In this document: in pieces, positions 43,054 to 51,723 of the stretch
Numbering within the stretch: position 1 is the first letter of the stretch
How the letters are laid out: every line of letters begins with the position of its first letter
Assembly: GCA_000828975.1 (NCBI GenBank)
Contig: AP014683.1
Span: 2,251,700-2,315,699, forward strand
DNA from: Burkholderiales bacterium GJ-E10
GTDB taxonomy: Bacteria > Pseudomonadota > Gammaproteobacteria > Burkholderiales > Burkholderiaceae_F
Direction of reading: 5' to 3'
DNA: 64,000 nucleotides
The notes under the pieces: generated by a model
What the model was told of the DNA's origin: nothing
The model's input: the letters and a program-made list of their open reading frames with translations, nothing else
Database searches by the model: none
Translations under genes and position numbers: made by a program

Positions 43054-43580
43054 TTCAGAACCTCTTCTTGTACCGACAGCACGTTGTGCTTCTCGAAGAT
43101 CTTGCGGACTTCCTCGATGCAGTACTGGTCCGACTTGACCATCACCGCGACCTGGTCCTCCGACACCTTCACGTGATAGAGCTCACCCTCCATCTTCCGC
43201 GGCAGGCCGGCGGAGATGAGAAAGCCCAGCACCGTGATGTACACGCCGCCCATGATCAGCCCCTCGTAGGTGAGGATGAAGTCGGCGGGAATCGGGATGA
43301 TGGGCTTGCCGCCCTTCAACTGGGCGAAGAAGTTCCCCTGCGCGGTCGAGTAGCCCAGAAAGGCCAGGCTCGCGCCGCCCAGGGCGCCGAACAGGCTGAA
43401 CCAGCGCACCGGCTCGGGGCGCGGACCCAGCACCTTTTCGACCTCGGGGTGCTCGATCGGCGACTTGATCGTCACGTCATCCCAGTTCAGGTACGGCATG
43501 TTGGCATTGCGCAGCTCGAGCAGCGCGGCCGTTGCTCCTTCGAAGTCGGAGAAAAGACCCATTATGCGTTTGGTGATCAT
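43050..43580 (-). CDS. actD: Alternative Complex III subunit ActD (DUF3341)
   Basis: A 176-residue membrane protein: an N-terminal alpha/beta domain beginning KRIMGLFSDFEGATAALLEL, two helices (about 62-80 and 108-130), and a C-terminal domain FHVKVS-like segment (LYHVKVSEDQVAVMVKSD). Matches the DUF3341 subunit of ACIII. Overlaps actC by four bases. Confidence 0.93.
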   Translation of the reverse strand: MITKRIMGLFSDFEGATAALLELRNANMPYLNWDDVTIKSPIEHPEVEKVLGPRPEPVRWFSLFGALGGASLAFLGYSTAQGNFFAQLKGGKPIIPIPADFILTYEGLIMGGVYITVLGFLISAGLPRKMEGELYHVKVSEDQVAVMVKSDQYCIEEVRKIFEKHNVLSVQEEVLK

Positions 43581-44950
43581 GCTTCCCTCTCATGCGCATG
43601 CAGTTTCTCGTGCCGCGTGGCGTGCACCATTTCCTTGACTTCATACATCGAGACGCTCGGGAAGATCTTGACGAACAGCATGAACAGCATGCCGAAGAGC
43701 CCGAAGCTTCCCAACAGGATGCCCCACTGGATCATGGACGGGAAGAACTTGTGGTCCCAGGTCCAGGGGTAGTAGCCATGCACGAAGGTCGGCGTGACGA
43801 TCATCCAGCGCTCGTCCCACATCGCCAGGTTGAAGATCAGGGAGAGCACGAGCATCGTCGGGATATGCGTGCGCACCTTCTTGAACAACAGGACCAGCGG
43901 CAGCACGGACCCGAGGATGTTCATTCCCCACCACTCCAATGCGAACGGACCCGTGGCGCGCATGATCAGGGTTTCCTTCGATACCGGATCATTGCTGTAC
44001 CACACCGAGGTGTACTCGCAAAGGTTGAGGTAGGTCCAGACCATCGCGATCGCGAAAGTCAGGCGCGAGAGTTTGTCCAGAATCGGCATCGTCATGTATT
44101 CCTCGAACCGGAACACATGGCGCAGCATGATGAACAGCGTGATGATCACCGCGCAACCCGAATAAAGCGCGCCGGCCACGAAGTAGGGCGGGAACGAGGT
44201 GATGTGCCATCCCGGCTGCTGCGACATCGCGAAGTCGCTGGACACGATGGAGTGCACCGAAACCGCCAGCGGCATCAGGAAACAGGCCATCGCCAGGTAG
44301 GTGACGCGGAAGTTGCGCCACTGCCGATCGGTGCCCTTCCAGCCCAGCGCCGCCCATCCGTAGAAGGTCTTGCGCCAGCCCGTCGCCGCGTCGCGGCAGA
44401 TCGCCATGTCGGGAATCGATCCCACGACCAGGAACAGCACGGACGAGGTCAGGTAGGTCAGGATCGCCATGCAATCCCACGCCAGCGGCGACTGGAAGTT
44501 CGGCCACACCCAGCGTTCGTTCGGATACGGGAGGGCATAGTAGACCTCCCACAGACGCCCGAGGTGCATGAACACGAAACACGCCGCCGTGATCAGCGAG
44601 AACGTCGTCATCGCCTCCGCGTATCGGTACACGGGCTTGCGCCAATCAGCATGGATGATGTGCAGCAGCGCCGAGAGCAGCGTTCCCGAGTGCCCCATGC
44701 CGATCCAGAAGATGAACGTGGCGATGTACAGACTCCAGACATTGGGGTTGTCCATGCCGGACACGCCCATGCCGCGGTTGTACTGATATGCCTCGCAGGA
44801 CAGCCCCACCACGAACAGCGCGAAGGCGAACACGAAGAGCAGCCAGTACGTGGCGCGTGGCCGCTCCAGACTCGCCAGGACGTCGCGATTGATCTTCGCC
44901 CAGCCGATGTCGTCGCGAATATCCTGTGCTTTTTGAATGACGTTACTCAT
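43577..44950 (-). CDS. actC: Alternative Complex III subunit ActC (NrfD/PsrC-like quinol module)
   Basis: A 457-residue ten-helix membrane protein. Segments such as FIFWIGMGHSGTLLSALLH, MTTFSLITAACFVFMHLGR and SVHSIVSSDFAMSQQPGWH are characteristic of ActC and hold residues near the quinol site. Expected to oxidise quinol next to the ActB2 Fe-S chain. A 101-base gap separates it from actB2. Confidence 0.95.
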   Translation of the reverse strand: MSNVIQKAQDIRDDIGWAKINRDVLASLERPRATYWLLFVFAFALFVVGLSCEAYQYNRGMGVSGMDNPNVWSLYIATFIFWIGMGHSGTLLSALLHIIHADWRKPVYRYAEAMTTFSLITAACFVFMHLGRLWEVYYALPYPNERWVWPNFQSPLAWDCMAILTYLTSSVLFLVVGSIPDMAICRDAATGWRKTFYGWAALGWKGTDRQWRNFRVTYLAMACFLMPLAVSVHSIVSSDFAMSQQPGWHITSFPPYFVAGALYSGCAVIITLFIMLRHVFRFEEYMTMPILDKLSRLTFAIAMVWTYLNLCEYTSVWYSNDPVSKETLIMRATGPFALEWWGMNILGSVLPLVLLFKKVRTHIPTMLVLSLIFNLAMWDERWMIVTPTFVHGYYPWTWDHKFFPSMIQWGILLGSFGLFGMLFMLFVKIFPSVSMYEVKEMVHATRHEKLHAHEREA

Positions 44951-45051
44951 TGGTTTCCGACTCCATGGTTCCGTTGTATGGCGTACGCCGGATCAGGTTT
45001 CCTTGGGTCAATCGTTTCGAGGCACGCTTCGGTGAATCGAGCGTCCCCGGC

Positions 45052-45906
45052 TCAAGCCTCTTCATCGCGGACACGCTGGAGATACATCACCGAGGGGTAC
45101 GGCCGCAGTTCCTCGAGCACGCGATAGCCGCGCAGCCCGGGGTGCGAACTCGGATCGAGATCCTTGAGCTGCCGGTCCTTGTCCATCTCCACCCGCTGCA
45201 GCCGCCATTGCGTGGCGACGCGGGAATACGGATCGGACAGGTTGCCGAAGCTGATCGCGTTGGTCGGGCAAGACTGCTGGCAGGCGGTCTGCACGTCGCC
45301 GTCGCGGATTTCGCGCCCTTCTCCGCCCACCCGGTCCTTGCAATCCACCAGGCGCTGGACGCAGAACGTGCACTTCTCCATCACGCCCTTGGTTCGCACT
45401 TCGAGGTCCGGGTTGAGCTGCATGGGCAGCGGATCCGGCCAGGCGTGCTCCTGGTGCGGGTAGTCGTAGAAGTTGAAGTACCGCACCTTGTAGGGGCAGT
45501 TGGCCGAGCAGTACCGCGATCCGATGCAACGGTTGTAGACCTGAGAATTCAGGCCGTCGTTGGTGTGGTTGGTCGCGCCCACCGGACACACCGTCTCGCA
45601 GGGCGCGGCCTCGCACTGCTGGCACATCATCGGCAGATACTGCGCGCCGCGCTCGGGAACGGTTTCGTCGCCGGGTTCCCAATAGCGTTCGATGCGCATC
45701 CAGTGCATCTGCTGGCCGGCGTAGAACTTGTCCTCGCCGACGACGGGGAGGTTGTTCTCGGCGTAGCAGGCCACCACGCAGGCGTTGCAGCCCGTGCAAG
45801 CGTCGAGGTCGATCGCCATCGCCCACTTGAGGTCGGGATTCGAACCGACGCGGGGGTGCTCGGTCCGAAACTTCGCCCAGTCATCCGTCATTATTTCCCA
45901 GCTCAT
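45052..45906 (-). CDS. actB2: Alternative Complex III iron-sulfur subunit ActB2
   Basis: A 284-residue ferredoxin-like protein of the PsrB/NrfC family with four cluster-binding groups: CTGCNACVVAC, CQQCEAAPCETVCP, CIGSRYCSANCP and CTFC with later C and CQQSCP. In the third group a serine stands where many relatives have cysteine, matching the [3Fe-4S] site described for ACIII. In structurally studied ACIII this domain is fused to B1; here it is a separate gene starting three bases after the B1 stop. Confidence 0.94.
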   Translation of the reverse strand: MSWEIMTDDWAKFRTEHPRVGSNPDLKWAMAIDLDACTGCNACVVACYAENNLPVVGEDKFYAGQQMHWMRIERYWEPGDETVPERGAQYLPMMCQQCEAAPCETVCPVGATNHTNDGLNSQVYNRCIGSRYCSANCPYKVRYFNFYDYPHQEHAWPDPLPMQLNPDLEVRTKGVMEKCTFCVQRLVDCKDRVGGEGREIRDGDVQTACQQSCPTNAISFGNLSDPYSRVATQWRLQRVEMDKDRQLKDLDPSSHPGLRGYRVLEELRPYPSVMYLQRVRDEEA

Positions 45907-45909
45907 GGC

Positions 45910-48216
45910 TTACACCTCCGAATCGAGCTTGGCGATCGACGCCGGCAGCGTCTTGACCGTTTCGATATTGCCGCGGATCGACAGATCCCCGGCCTTCCAA
46001 CCTTCATCCTTGACGATGCGCGCGCGGTCGCCGGTCTTGGTGACCTTGACGCGGGTCGCGAACATCGCCAGCTCGCCGGTCTTGGCATCGAACACCGGAT
46101 CGAGCATCTGGAAGGGATTCACGCCGCGGCCGCTGGCATAGCGGCCGAAGCTCTCGTGTCCCTGCCCCAGGGGCACGCCGATGACGTCGGGATGAATGCC
46201 CGGGAAGCGGTACACCGGCACGCGGACGGAACCGTTGGCCGAGGCGATCTCGATGACGTCGCCGTCGGAGAGCCCCAGGCGGTTGGCCGTGCTCGGGTGA
46301 AGTTCGGCCCAGGAACCCCAGACGATGGTGGTGAGCGAGTCGGCGGTTTCCTGGATCCACGGCAGGCTGGCGTGGCGGCCGTCGCGGAACCGGCCGGCCA
46401 TCGGCGCGAGATGGAACGGATAGGCGCTGTCCTGCGCACCGGTCGTCGATGCCAGATCGATTTCCAGGGCGGCCGGCTCGGTCGGCGCCTTCTCGGCCTT
46501 GGCGTCCGGCAGATGCAGGACGCCGTGGCTCAGGGCGTTGGTCCAGAAATGCCAGTCGCTGTCGGGCAACTGGGCATAGGCCATCTTGTAGTCCTGGAAG
46601 GCCTTGCGGTTGGCGATCACCGCCGTATGGATGTAGGCGTAGTAGTCCGGGAAACCCTTGTAGTCGTCGGCGCGGCGCTGCTTGAGCGTCTCCAGCAGGT
46701 AGTCGCCGATCGAACGCGTGCCATCCGGATAGAGCCGGTTCATCAGCGGCTGCTGCATCGTGAACTGCAGTTCCCCTTCCGGCTGGACGAGCGGCACGTG
46801 CGTGCCCCAGTCCTCCATCGCGGAATCGATCGGCAGCACGAGATCGGCCTGCCGGGCGGTCTCGTCGAGATACTGCGTGAAGACGACCTTGAAGCCCGCC
46901 TTGGCGAAGGCATCCTTGAACTTCAGGAACGCCGGCGCCGTGAACACCGGGTTGGCGTCGTAGACGAAGACGGTGTCGAACTTGCCGGCCGCGAGATCCT
47001 GGGTGAAGGAACGCAGGGCGGCGGTGCTGCCGCCGTTGGGCGCGAGCTGCGGGAAGGGTTGCTCCGAGGGCATGAGCACGGTGTTGCCCATCGCGCCCAG
47101 CACCCAGTTGAGCGCGAGGATCGCCTGCGCGTTGGAGTAGCCGTGGGCATGGCCTTCCGCCGACGGACCCGACAGCGCCACCGCCGGGTTGCGGTTCTGC
47201 ATCAGCTTGACGACGCGATCGAACCATTCGCCCTGGATGCCGGTCTCGTTGAGTACGCGCGCCTTGTCGTACGCCGCCGCGACGGTGACGATCTGCGCCG
47301 GAACCTTGGATTTGTCCTTCATCCCGGCAAGCAGCGCGTTGGCGAATCCCAACGCCAGTACACCCTCCGTGCCCGGGCGAATCGGGATCCAGCGGTCGGC
47401 ATTGGCGCCGGTGAGCGTCATTCGCGGCTCGATCTGGACCAGCGTGCCGCGCGGCTTGCCTTCGTTGGCGCGGCGGAAGTGCGACCAGCGACCGGAGTAA
47501 TAGACCGGCGAGACGCCCGTGTCGAGGAAGTCCGAACCAAACGAAACGACGAGCGTCGCCTGGTCGAGCGCGTAGCGCGGCACCTCGGTCCCCAGCACCT
47601 GCTTGGAGGCGCTGCGGTTGGTGTTGGTCGCCAGCGCATCGTAGACGTAGGCGCCGTTGCCGCCGAACGCTTCCACGGTGTTGTCGACCAGCACCTTGAG
47701 GTGCCCGCTCACCGGCCCGGTCAGGAAGCCGAAACGGCCGTCCTGCGTCGAGGCGGCGTGCTCGCGCAACGCGGCGATCGCCTCGGTCAGGGTCACCGTC
47801 TGCAGCGTACCGCCCTTGCGCAGCATGGGGGTGTGCAGACGATCCGGGTTGTAGTGGTGCTGCACGCCCGCCTGGCCCAGCCCGCAGAGCTTGCCGCCGG
47901 AGACGGCCGACTCGGGGTTGCCTTCGAGCTTGAGCACGCGTCCGTCGCGGATGCGACCCTGGATCCCGCAACGCCCGCTGCACTGGGTGCAGGTCGAGGC
48001 GTAGTAGACCGCATCGCCGGGGATGTTGAAATCCCGCGGATTGACGTAGGAATAGATATGGCTCTTGCCCGACTCGACGTCGGTGAAGCCGCATGCGCCG
48101 AGGGATGCGGTCGCACCGCCCCAGCCCAGCACCTTCAGGAAGTCCCGCCGCTGCAGCGGGAGCAGCGGTGCGTCGCCTTGCGGCGCCGCTGCGGGGTTAT
48201 GCTTTTCGTTTTCCAT
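45910..48216 (-). CDS. actB1: Alternative Complex III molybdopterin-oxidoreductase-like subunit ActB1
   Basis: A 768-residue protein of the CISM/molybdopterin oxidoreductase fold, start MENEKHNPAAAPQGD. Twin-arginine signal RRDFLKVLGWGGA. Four cysteines (C76, C79, C83, C111; CTQCSGRC and KLCGLGQAG) retain the N-terminal [4Fe-4S]-type spacing, although the B1 domain in published ACIII structures is described as cofactor-free. The C-terminal MopB-binding barrel (SDGDVIEIASANGSVRVPVY) is present. Follows actA by 14 bases. Confidence 0.93.
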   Translation of the reverse strand: MENEKHNPAAAPQGDAPLLPLQRRDFLKVLGWGGATASLGACGFTDVESGKSHIYSYVNPRDFNIPGDAVYYASTCTQCSGRCGIQGRIRDGRVLKLEGNPESAVSGGKLCGLGQAGVQHHYNPDRLHTPMLRKGGTLQTVTLTEAIAALREHAASTQDGRFGFLTGPVSGHLKVLVDNTVEAFGGNGAYVYDALATNTNRSASKQVLGTEVPRYALDQATLVVSFGSDFLDTGVSPVYYSGRWSHFRRANEGKPRGTLVQIEPRMTLTGANADRWIPIRPGTEGVLALGFANALLAGMKDKSKVPAQIVTVAAAYDKARVLNETGIQGEWFDRVVKLMQNRNPAVALSGPSAEGHAHGYSNAQAILALNWVLGAMGNTVLMPSEQPFPQLAPNGGSTAALRSFTQDLAAGKFDTVFVYDANPVFTAPAFLKFKDAFAKAGFKVVFTQYLDETARQADLVLPIDSAMEDWGTHVPLVQPEGELQFTMQQPLMNRLYPDGTRSIGDYLLETLKQRRADDYKGFPDYYAYIHTAVIANRKAFQDYKMAYAQLPDSDWHFWTNALSHGVLHLPDAKAEKAPTEPAALEIDLASTTGAQDSAYPFHLAPMAGRFRDGRHASLPWIQETADSLTTIVWGSWAELHPSTANRLGLSDGDVIEIASANGSVRVPVYRFPGIHPDVIGVPLGQGHESFGRYASGRGVNPFQMLDPVFDAKTGELAMFATRVKVTKTGDRARIVKDEGWKAGDLSIRGNIETVKTLPASIAKLDSEV

Positions 48217-48230
48217 GACTGGTCCTTCCG

Positions 48231-48935
48231 TCACTTGTGGCACTGCCAGCAATCGTTGGGGCCGTGCCCGGTCATCGACTCGACGACTTGCTCGGGATGC
48301 GTGGACATCTCCATCCGCGGGTAGATCATGCGCATGCCGTTCAGGATCTTGGGATCCTTGGGCAGCGGATGATTCTTCTGATGGCAGGAAATGCACCAGC
48401 CCATGCTCAGCGGCTTGACCTTCTGGTCCACCGTCATGTTCTCGACGTCGCCGTGGCAATAGCTGCAGACCTCTTTCACCGGGCGGTGCAGTTCAAAGTA
48501 GAAGCGCTGGATATGGCGCATGTGCGGGAAACGCACGAAGTCCGGAAGGTCGTGGACCTTCATGAACGGAATCGGCTTCTTCTCCTCCCAGTACTGGAAG
48601 AGTTTCTTGATCCGCGGCTTGTTGCGCACCGACGGGATGTAGGTGTGGCAATTGATGCACTTGCGCAGCGGAGGAATCCCCGACACCCGGCTGCGCCGGG
48701 CATAGGTGTGGCAGTACATGCAATTGATGCCCATCTTGCCCGCATGAATGTCATGCGGGAACTCGATCGGCTGCTCCACCTTGTCGCCGGCAAACGCAGT
48801 GTTGGCGATCAAGCCCAGTCCCAGAACCACCCCGAGCGCGGCGAGGGAACGCCCCAGTCCTGCAACAACCCGCGCAAAAAAGGCGTAGCCCATCCCGCCG
48901 CGATTGGTCCAATCGCGTAGATTCCGCGTCTTCAT
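48231..48935 (-). CDS. actA: Alternative Complex III pentahaem cytochrome c subunit ActA
   Basis: 234 residues from ATG 48935 with GGAGGAA upstream; a longer in-frame start at 49067 is not supported. One N-terminal membrane anchor (about 20-45) and five CxxCH motifs at C72, C93, C157, C181 and C229 (CMYCH, CINCH, CSYCH, CISCH, CWQCH). It wires the Fe-S clusters of ActB to ActE. First gene of actA-B1-B2-C-D-E-F. Confidence 0.95.
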   Translation of the reverse strand: MKTRNLRDWTNRGGMGYAFFARVVAGLGRSLAALGVVLGLGLIANTAFAGDKVEQPIEFPHDIHAGKMGINCMYCHTYARRSRVSGIPPLRKCINCHTYIPSVRNKPRIKKLFQYWEEKKPIPFMKVHDLPDFVRFPHMRHIQRFYFELHRPVKEVCSYCHGDVENMTVDQKVKPLSMGWCISCHQKNHPLPKDPKILNGMRMIYPRMEMSTHPEQVVESMTGHGPNDCWQCHK

Positions 48936-49097
48936 TTGACTTTGCGTTCCTCCGGATAAATTGTCACCGTTGTCGAGCCGCCTCCGCCGCCTTCCTGGCC
49001 AGAAGACGTCGGTTCGGGCTCGAGCGTGCCCGGTGAAATTTGCCTTCAACGGCGTGTGGTACACCACATGCGCAACAGCTTCGAGTTCTATGGGGCT

Positions 49098-49111
49098 CTG
49101 ATCTATGTCAA
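49098..49111 (-). promoter_or_regulatory. FNR/Anr-like box upstream of actA
   Basis: On the minus strand TTGAC-ATAG-ATCAG, matching FNR-type TTGAT-N4-ATCAA at 8 of 10 positions. It lies about 163 bases ahead of the actA start and overlaps a TTGACA that could be a -35 element. Oxygen-responsive control is an inference. Confidence 0.35.
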
Positions 49112-49326
49112 AGCCTCCGATTTTTTATTTACCTGAGACTCGTTTCGTTACACATTCGGTGAAGGCGTGGCGGATTATGCACGGAATTCTCGGGCGGGAG
49201 TAGTCTCGTTGGGGTGTGACGCAGACGCAACAGCGGGACGCCAAGCCCTGCGGCGTATGGCGCATTGCAGCAAAAGGAGGCGCCCGAGGCCCGCGGACGA
49301 ATCGCCATCGCGGCCCGGAGGAGAAA

Positions 49327-49357
49327 CATCGCCACGCAGGGAGGCGGCGTGGCGATG
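49327..49357. terminator. Hairpin downstream of petC
   Basis: Perfect 11-base arms CATCGCCACGC and GCGTGGCGATG around nine bases, 18 bases beyond the petC stop on the minus strand and followed there by TTTCTCC. Probable weak terminator of the bc1 operon. Confidence 0.55.
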
Positions 49358-49374
49358 CTGTACCGCAGCAAACC

Positions 49375-50292
49375 CTATTTCACGTCGCGCCAAAACACGT
49401 TATTGAGCCAGCGCGCAATCAGGAAAAAAACAACAAGGTAGCCCATGGCCCAGAAGCCGACGTGGATGCGTTCCGTCTTTTTAGGCTCCGACATCCAGTT
49501 GAGAAAGGCGACGATGTCGGCGATGTTGTTGTCGGTGGCTTCCGCGCGCGCGGGCTCCAGAGGCTGGAACCGGGCGGACTTGCTTTCCTCGCCGGTCGAC
49601 AGGCCGGTTTCCGTCGACTGGACATCGCCCTGCGCGTCGTAGACGCTGCGCACGCGCACCCAGGGCATCGCCGTCTGGCCGGGCTTGAGTTTGGCCGGAC
49701 TTTCCCCGGCATGTTCGTTGCGCTCGACGCGCACGATGGTGGCGATCCGCGGCCCTTGCATCTGCCAGAACACGTTGGGCATCGCGATGTTGTGAAACAC
49801 CGCGTTGTTCCAGCCCGTGGACGTGGACCGGTCGCGGTAGAAGCTGCGCAGCAGGGTGTAGACGTAGTCCGCGCCGTTGTGTTCGACGGTGCTGTTGGCG
49901 CGGATGATCGTCGAGAGATCCGGCGGAGCCTTGCCGAACCACTTGGTAGCGTCGCGCGGGAGCATCGCGATCGTCATCATGTCGCCGATGCGCTGGTTGC
50001 CGTAGATGAGCTGGCTCTTGATCTGGGTGGCATCGAGGCCGATCTCCTCGAGCTTATTCCAGCGCATCAGCCGGGCGCTGTGGCAGTTGAGGCAGTTGGT
50101 CACGAACAGCCGCGCACCGTGCTGCAGGGCGGCCGGATCGTTCGCGCGTTCGCTGGGCCAGCGGTCGAGGTGCACTTCCGCGGCCGCCGCATCGGCGCCC
50201 AGCGTGAACAGGGTCGCCGCCAGGAGTCCGGAGCAAATCGCGGAAAAGGTCGCGGGAAGCGCCGCGGACCGGACACTACGCATGCGAGTCAT
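49375..50292 (-). CDS. petC: Cytochrome bc1 complex cytochrome c1
   Basis: A 305-residue membrane-anchored cytochrome c1. Signal peptide, heme site CLNCH (C67-H71), axial methionine in NIAMPNVFWQMQG, and a C-terminal anchor helix (FWAMGYLVVFFLIARWL). Receives electrons from the Rieske centre and passes them to soluble c-type carriers or HiPIP. Third gene of petABC, 18 bases after petB. Confidence 0.96.
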   Translation of the reverse strand: MTRMRSVRSAALPATFSAICSGLLAATLFTLGADAAAAEVHLDRWPSERANDPAALQHGARLFVTNCLNCHSARLMRWNKLEEIGLDATQIKSQLIYGNQRIGDMMTIAMLPRDATKWFGKAPPDLSTIIRANSTVEHNGADYVYTLLRSFYRDRSTSTGWNNAVFHNIAMPNVFWQMQGPRIATIVRVERNEHAGESPAKLKPGQTAMPWVRVRSVYDAQGDVQSTETGLSTGEESKSARFQPLEPARAEATDNNIADIVAFLNWMSEPKKTERIHVGFWAMGYLVVFFLIARWLNNVFWRDVK

Positions 50293-50310
50293 ATCGTCGT
50301 TCCTCCGGAA

Positions 50311-51705
50311 TCAGTGGGCGGTGAACCGTACGCGGTCCGGAGCCGGCTTGAATGTCCCCATCCGGCTCCACCAGGGCATCAGCGCAAAGAAGCCGAAGTA
50401 GATCGCCATGCAGAACTGCGAGATGAGGTTGCGCATCGGGTTCGGTTCCTGCATGCCGAAATACCCCAGCACGAGGAATGCGGCGATGAACACGAAGAGC
50501 AGCACGCGGTGCCAAGTCGGGCGATAGCGCATCGACTTGACCGGCGAGCGGTCGAGCCAGGGCAGCGCGAAGAGGATCGTCACCGACACGGCCATCAGGA
50601 TCACGCCCCAGAGCTTGGCGTCGAGCTGCACCTTGTGAACGGTCGCGAACGCGAACGCCAGCGCCGTGAGCGCCGCGACGAACAGGCGTACGCGCCAGCC
50701 GCGAACCGTGAAGTAGGTGAGCGCACCCAGCGCCAGCACGGCACCGCCCAGCCAGGGAAGGAAGTCGGCGGTCGTGGCCCGCAGGATGGTGTAGAACGGC
50801 GTGAAATACCACAGCGGCGCGATGTGCAGCGGCGTCTGCATGGGATCGGCGGGAATGAAATTGTTGCCTTCCAGGAAAACCCCGCCCATTTCCGGCGCGA
50901 AGAACACCACCGCGAAATAGATGATGAAGAAGAATGCGATGCCGTAGATGTCATGCACCGTGTAGTAAGGATGGAACGGAATGCCGTCGAGCGGCTTGCC
51001 ATCGTCGCCGAGGTGCTCTTTGATCTCGATGCCATCCGGGTTGTTCGATCCGACGTCGTGCAGCGCCATGACGTGCGCCACGATGAGTCCGATCATCACC
51101 GTGGGCATCACCATCGTGTGCAGCGCGAAGAACCGATTGAGCGTCGCGTCGCCGATGACGAAGTCGCCCCGGATCCAGGTCGAGAGATCCGGCCCGATCA
51201 CCGGGATGGAACTGAACAGGTTGATGATCACCTGTGCGCCCCAGAAGCTCATCTGCCCCCAGGGCAGCAGGTAGCCGAAGAACGACTCCGCCATCAGGGC
51301 CAGGAACAGCACGCAGCCGGCGATCCACACGATTTCGCGCGGCGTGCGGTAGCTGCCGTAGAGCATCGCGCGAAAGATGTGGAAGTAGATGACGATGAAG
51401 AAGAACGAGGCGCCGACCGAGTGCATGTAGCGGATCAGCCAGCCGCCCTGGACCTCGCGCATGATCAGTTCGACCGACCAGAACGCCAGGCGCGAATCGG
51501 GCTTGTAGTGCATCGCCAGAAACGCGCCGCTGACGAGCTGGATGACCAGCACCACGGCAGCGATCGAGCCGAAGAAGTACCAGAAGTTGAAGTTCTTCGG
51601 CGCGTAGTAGCCGGCAACATGCGTCTCGAAGATGTCCATGATCGACGGCATGCGCGCGTCGACCCAGCCGAGCAGGCCTTTGTAGCGGGGGGTATGCAGA
51701 CCCAT
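50311..51705 (-). CDS. petB: Cytochrome bc1 complex cytochrome b
   Basis: A 464-residue eight-helix membrane protein with haem ligands H95, H109, H196 and H211 (MHSVGASFFFIVIYFH; FALHTMVMPTVMIGLIVAH). The quinol-oxidation (Qo) motif usually written PEWY reads PLWY at residues 297-300 (HIAPLWYFTPFY). Many beta/gamma-proteobacterial enzymes have PVWY, so loss of the Glu is a lineage trait, but Leu is a variation on it. Otherwise intact and full length. Confidence 0.97.
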   Translation of the reverse strand: MGLHTPRYKGLLGWVDARMPSIMDIFETHVAGYYAPKNFNFWYFFGSIAAVVLVIQLVSGAFLAMHYKPDSRLAFWSVELIMREVQGGWLIRYMHSVGASFFFIVIYFHIFRAMLYGSYRTPREIVWIAGCVLFLALMAESFFGYLLPWGQMSFWGAQVIINLFSSIPVIGPDLSTWIRGDFVIGDATLNRFFALHTMVMPTVMIGLIVAHVMALHDVGSNNPDGIEIKEHLGDDGKPLDGIPFHPYYTVHDIYGIAFFFIIYFAVVFFAPEMGGVFLEGNNFIPADPMQTPLHIAPLWYFTPFYTILRATTADFLPWLGGAVLALGALTYFTVRGWRVRLFVAALTALAFAFATVHKVQLDAKLWGVILMAVSVTILFALPWLDRSPVKSMRYRPTWHRVLLFVFIAAFLVLGYFGMQEPNPMRNLISQFCMAIYFGFFALMPWWSRMGTFKPAPDRVRFTAH

Positions 51706-51723
51706 GGTGTCGATGCTCCCTGG

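Larger units (their letters stand above)
48936..49374. other. Regulatory gap upstream of the act operon
   Basis: No protein gene can be supported. The 3' part (relative to the act operon) holds a CTGATctatGTCAA motif at 49098-49111 and an AT-rich patch near 49120-49145. A small palindrome TGTGG-TACA-CCACA lies near 49057. The far end contains the hairpin downstream of petC. Confidence 0.5.

Noticed and set aside
44950-48324. An 1124-codon plus-strand open frame across actB1 and actB2
   Set aside because: Antisense shadow of genuine act genes that carry haem and Fe-S motifs.
49167-49406. A 79-codon plus-strand ORF downstream of petC
   Set aside because: No ribosome-binding site, Arg/Ser-rich composition, overlaps the petC 3' end and a hairpin.
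50311-51705. Cytochrome b inactivated by loss of the PEWY glutamate
   Set aside because: Non-Glu variants (PVWY) are normal in many beta/gamma-proteobacterial bc1 complexes, and all haem ligands are present.
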